Shown here piece by piece: positions 5,038 through 5,449 of a stretch of 5,449 nucleotides of DNA. The number at the start of each line of letters is the position of its first letter. The first letter of the stretch is position 1. The translations under genes were made by a program, and so were the position numbers. The stretch is taken from positions 1 through 5,449 of the forward strand of contig WFOZ01000004.1 in NCBI GenBank assembly GCA_015487825.1, given 5' to 3'. This DNA is from Planctomycetaceae bacterium. Its GTDB lineage: Bacteria; Planctomycetota; Planctomycetia; Planctomycetales; Planctomycetaceae. The notes beneath the pieces are model-generated. The model saw nothing but the letters and a program-made list of their open reading frames with translations. It had not been told where the DNA came from and did not search any database.

Positions 5038-5449
5038 TCAATCCCAGTCGATTTTGTTTTGCCAGGCGGCTTTGAGGTTTTTGTTTGGTTCCCGGATGAG
5101 AAGATCGCCGTTGGAGCCCCAGATGGAAACTTGGGGATCTTCAGAAACCGCACCGATCCAGGCGAATGGGAGATCGGCGAAGAGTTCTTCCACTGTTTCT
5201 GTATTCTCCGGCGACACTTCGATCAGAAACCGGCTGTTACTTTCGGAAAAGAGTTTAACCAGATCGGCTTTTGGTAACTCTGCGGAAAATTCTGTTGGAA
5301 GATCTTCAAGATAAAGATCGAGACCGAGTCCGCCGGCAAAGGCCATTTCTGCCGCCGTGACCGCAAGGCCCCCTTCACTTAAATCGTGGCAACTTCTAAT
5401 CAATCTGTTGTGTGTCGCCTGATGCAGTGATTTGAAAGCGGCCATTGCC
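5038..5449 (-). CDS. purL: Phosphoribosylformylglycinamidine synthase, C-terminal part (partial)
   Basis: This is the last 136 or so codons of PurL; the gene continues beyond the right edge. PurL uses ATP and glutamine-derived ammonia to convert FGAR to FGAM in step four of cytoplasmic de novo purine synthesis. The visible part belongs to the C-terminal AIRS_C domain. It contains RSCHDLSEGGLAV, matching the conserved (A/C)HD.S.GGL motif, and LFSESNSRFLIEV, matching the conserved F(G/S)ES..R..v.v motif. The terminal segment ending in AAWQNKIDWD is of the type seen in bacterial small-type PurL. An internal ATG at 5443-5445 opens an uninterrupted reading to the stop, but the frame stays open upstream of it and the homologous protein is much longer, so it is not the true start. 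It is convergent with the 854-residue protein gene, with 20 bp between stops. Confidence 0.9.
   Translation of the reverse strand, partial: AMAAFKSLHQATHNRLIRSCHDLSEGGLAVTAAEMAFAGGLGLDLYLEDLPTEFSAELPKADLVKLFSESNSRFLIEVSPENTETVEELFADLPFAWIGAVSEDPQVSIWGSNGDLLIREPNKNLKAAWQNKIDWD

Overview
The window looks like chromosomal DNA of a moderate-GC planctomycete (Gimesia/Rubinisphaera-like; the genus is inferred and not provable here). The main evidence is the 854-residue protein. It starts with a planctomycete-type LEPR-XLL-like N-terminus (LEERYMLAG) and joins a CSLREA-like motif, a right-handed beta-helix, a choice-of-anchor Q motif and FG-GAP/VCBS-type repeats, a combination typical of large planctomycetal exported proteins. 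The left-edge palindromes of the GTTCCCAAG...CTTGGGAAC type fit this too, since repeats of this kind are frequent in planctomycetes and cyanobacteria.

Layout, left to right. (1) Positions 7-140 hold two REP-like palindromes facing each other, with CTCG at the left end and CGAG at the right end. (2) At 153-470 (+) is a small predicted three-helix membrane protein of unknown function with a CxxC motif in its second helix. Its longer TTG-initiated reading begins inside the repeat and is rejected. (3) At 513-2060 (-), convergent with the small gene, is a secreted glycoside hydrolase family 5 enzyme with both catalytic glutamates and an N-terminal beta-sandwich-like domain. (4) Positions 2061-2452 form a 392-bp divergent intergenic region with several short inverted repeats and an AT-rich segment before the next gene. 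(5) At 2453-5017 (+) is the 854-residue beta-helix plus seven-blade FG-GAP protein. (6) At 5038-5449 (-), convergent with it after only 20 bp, is the 3' end of purL, cut by the window edge.

The GH5 gene and the large gene share one divergent upstream region, and both products appear to be exported. Cooperation in polysaccharide binding and breakdown is possible but is inference only. purL is a housekeeping gene of purine synthesis and has no visible link to the others. I found no defence system, integrase, transposase, CRISPR, tRNA or rRNA. The most noteworthy items are the inverted REP doublet, the domain order of the 854-residue protein (choice-of-anchor Q placed internally before a seven-blade Trp-rich propeller with decaying calcium loops), and the poly-tyrosine microsatellite inside it. 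None of these is strong evidence for an undescribed system.
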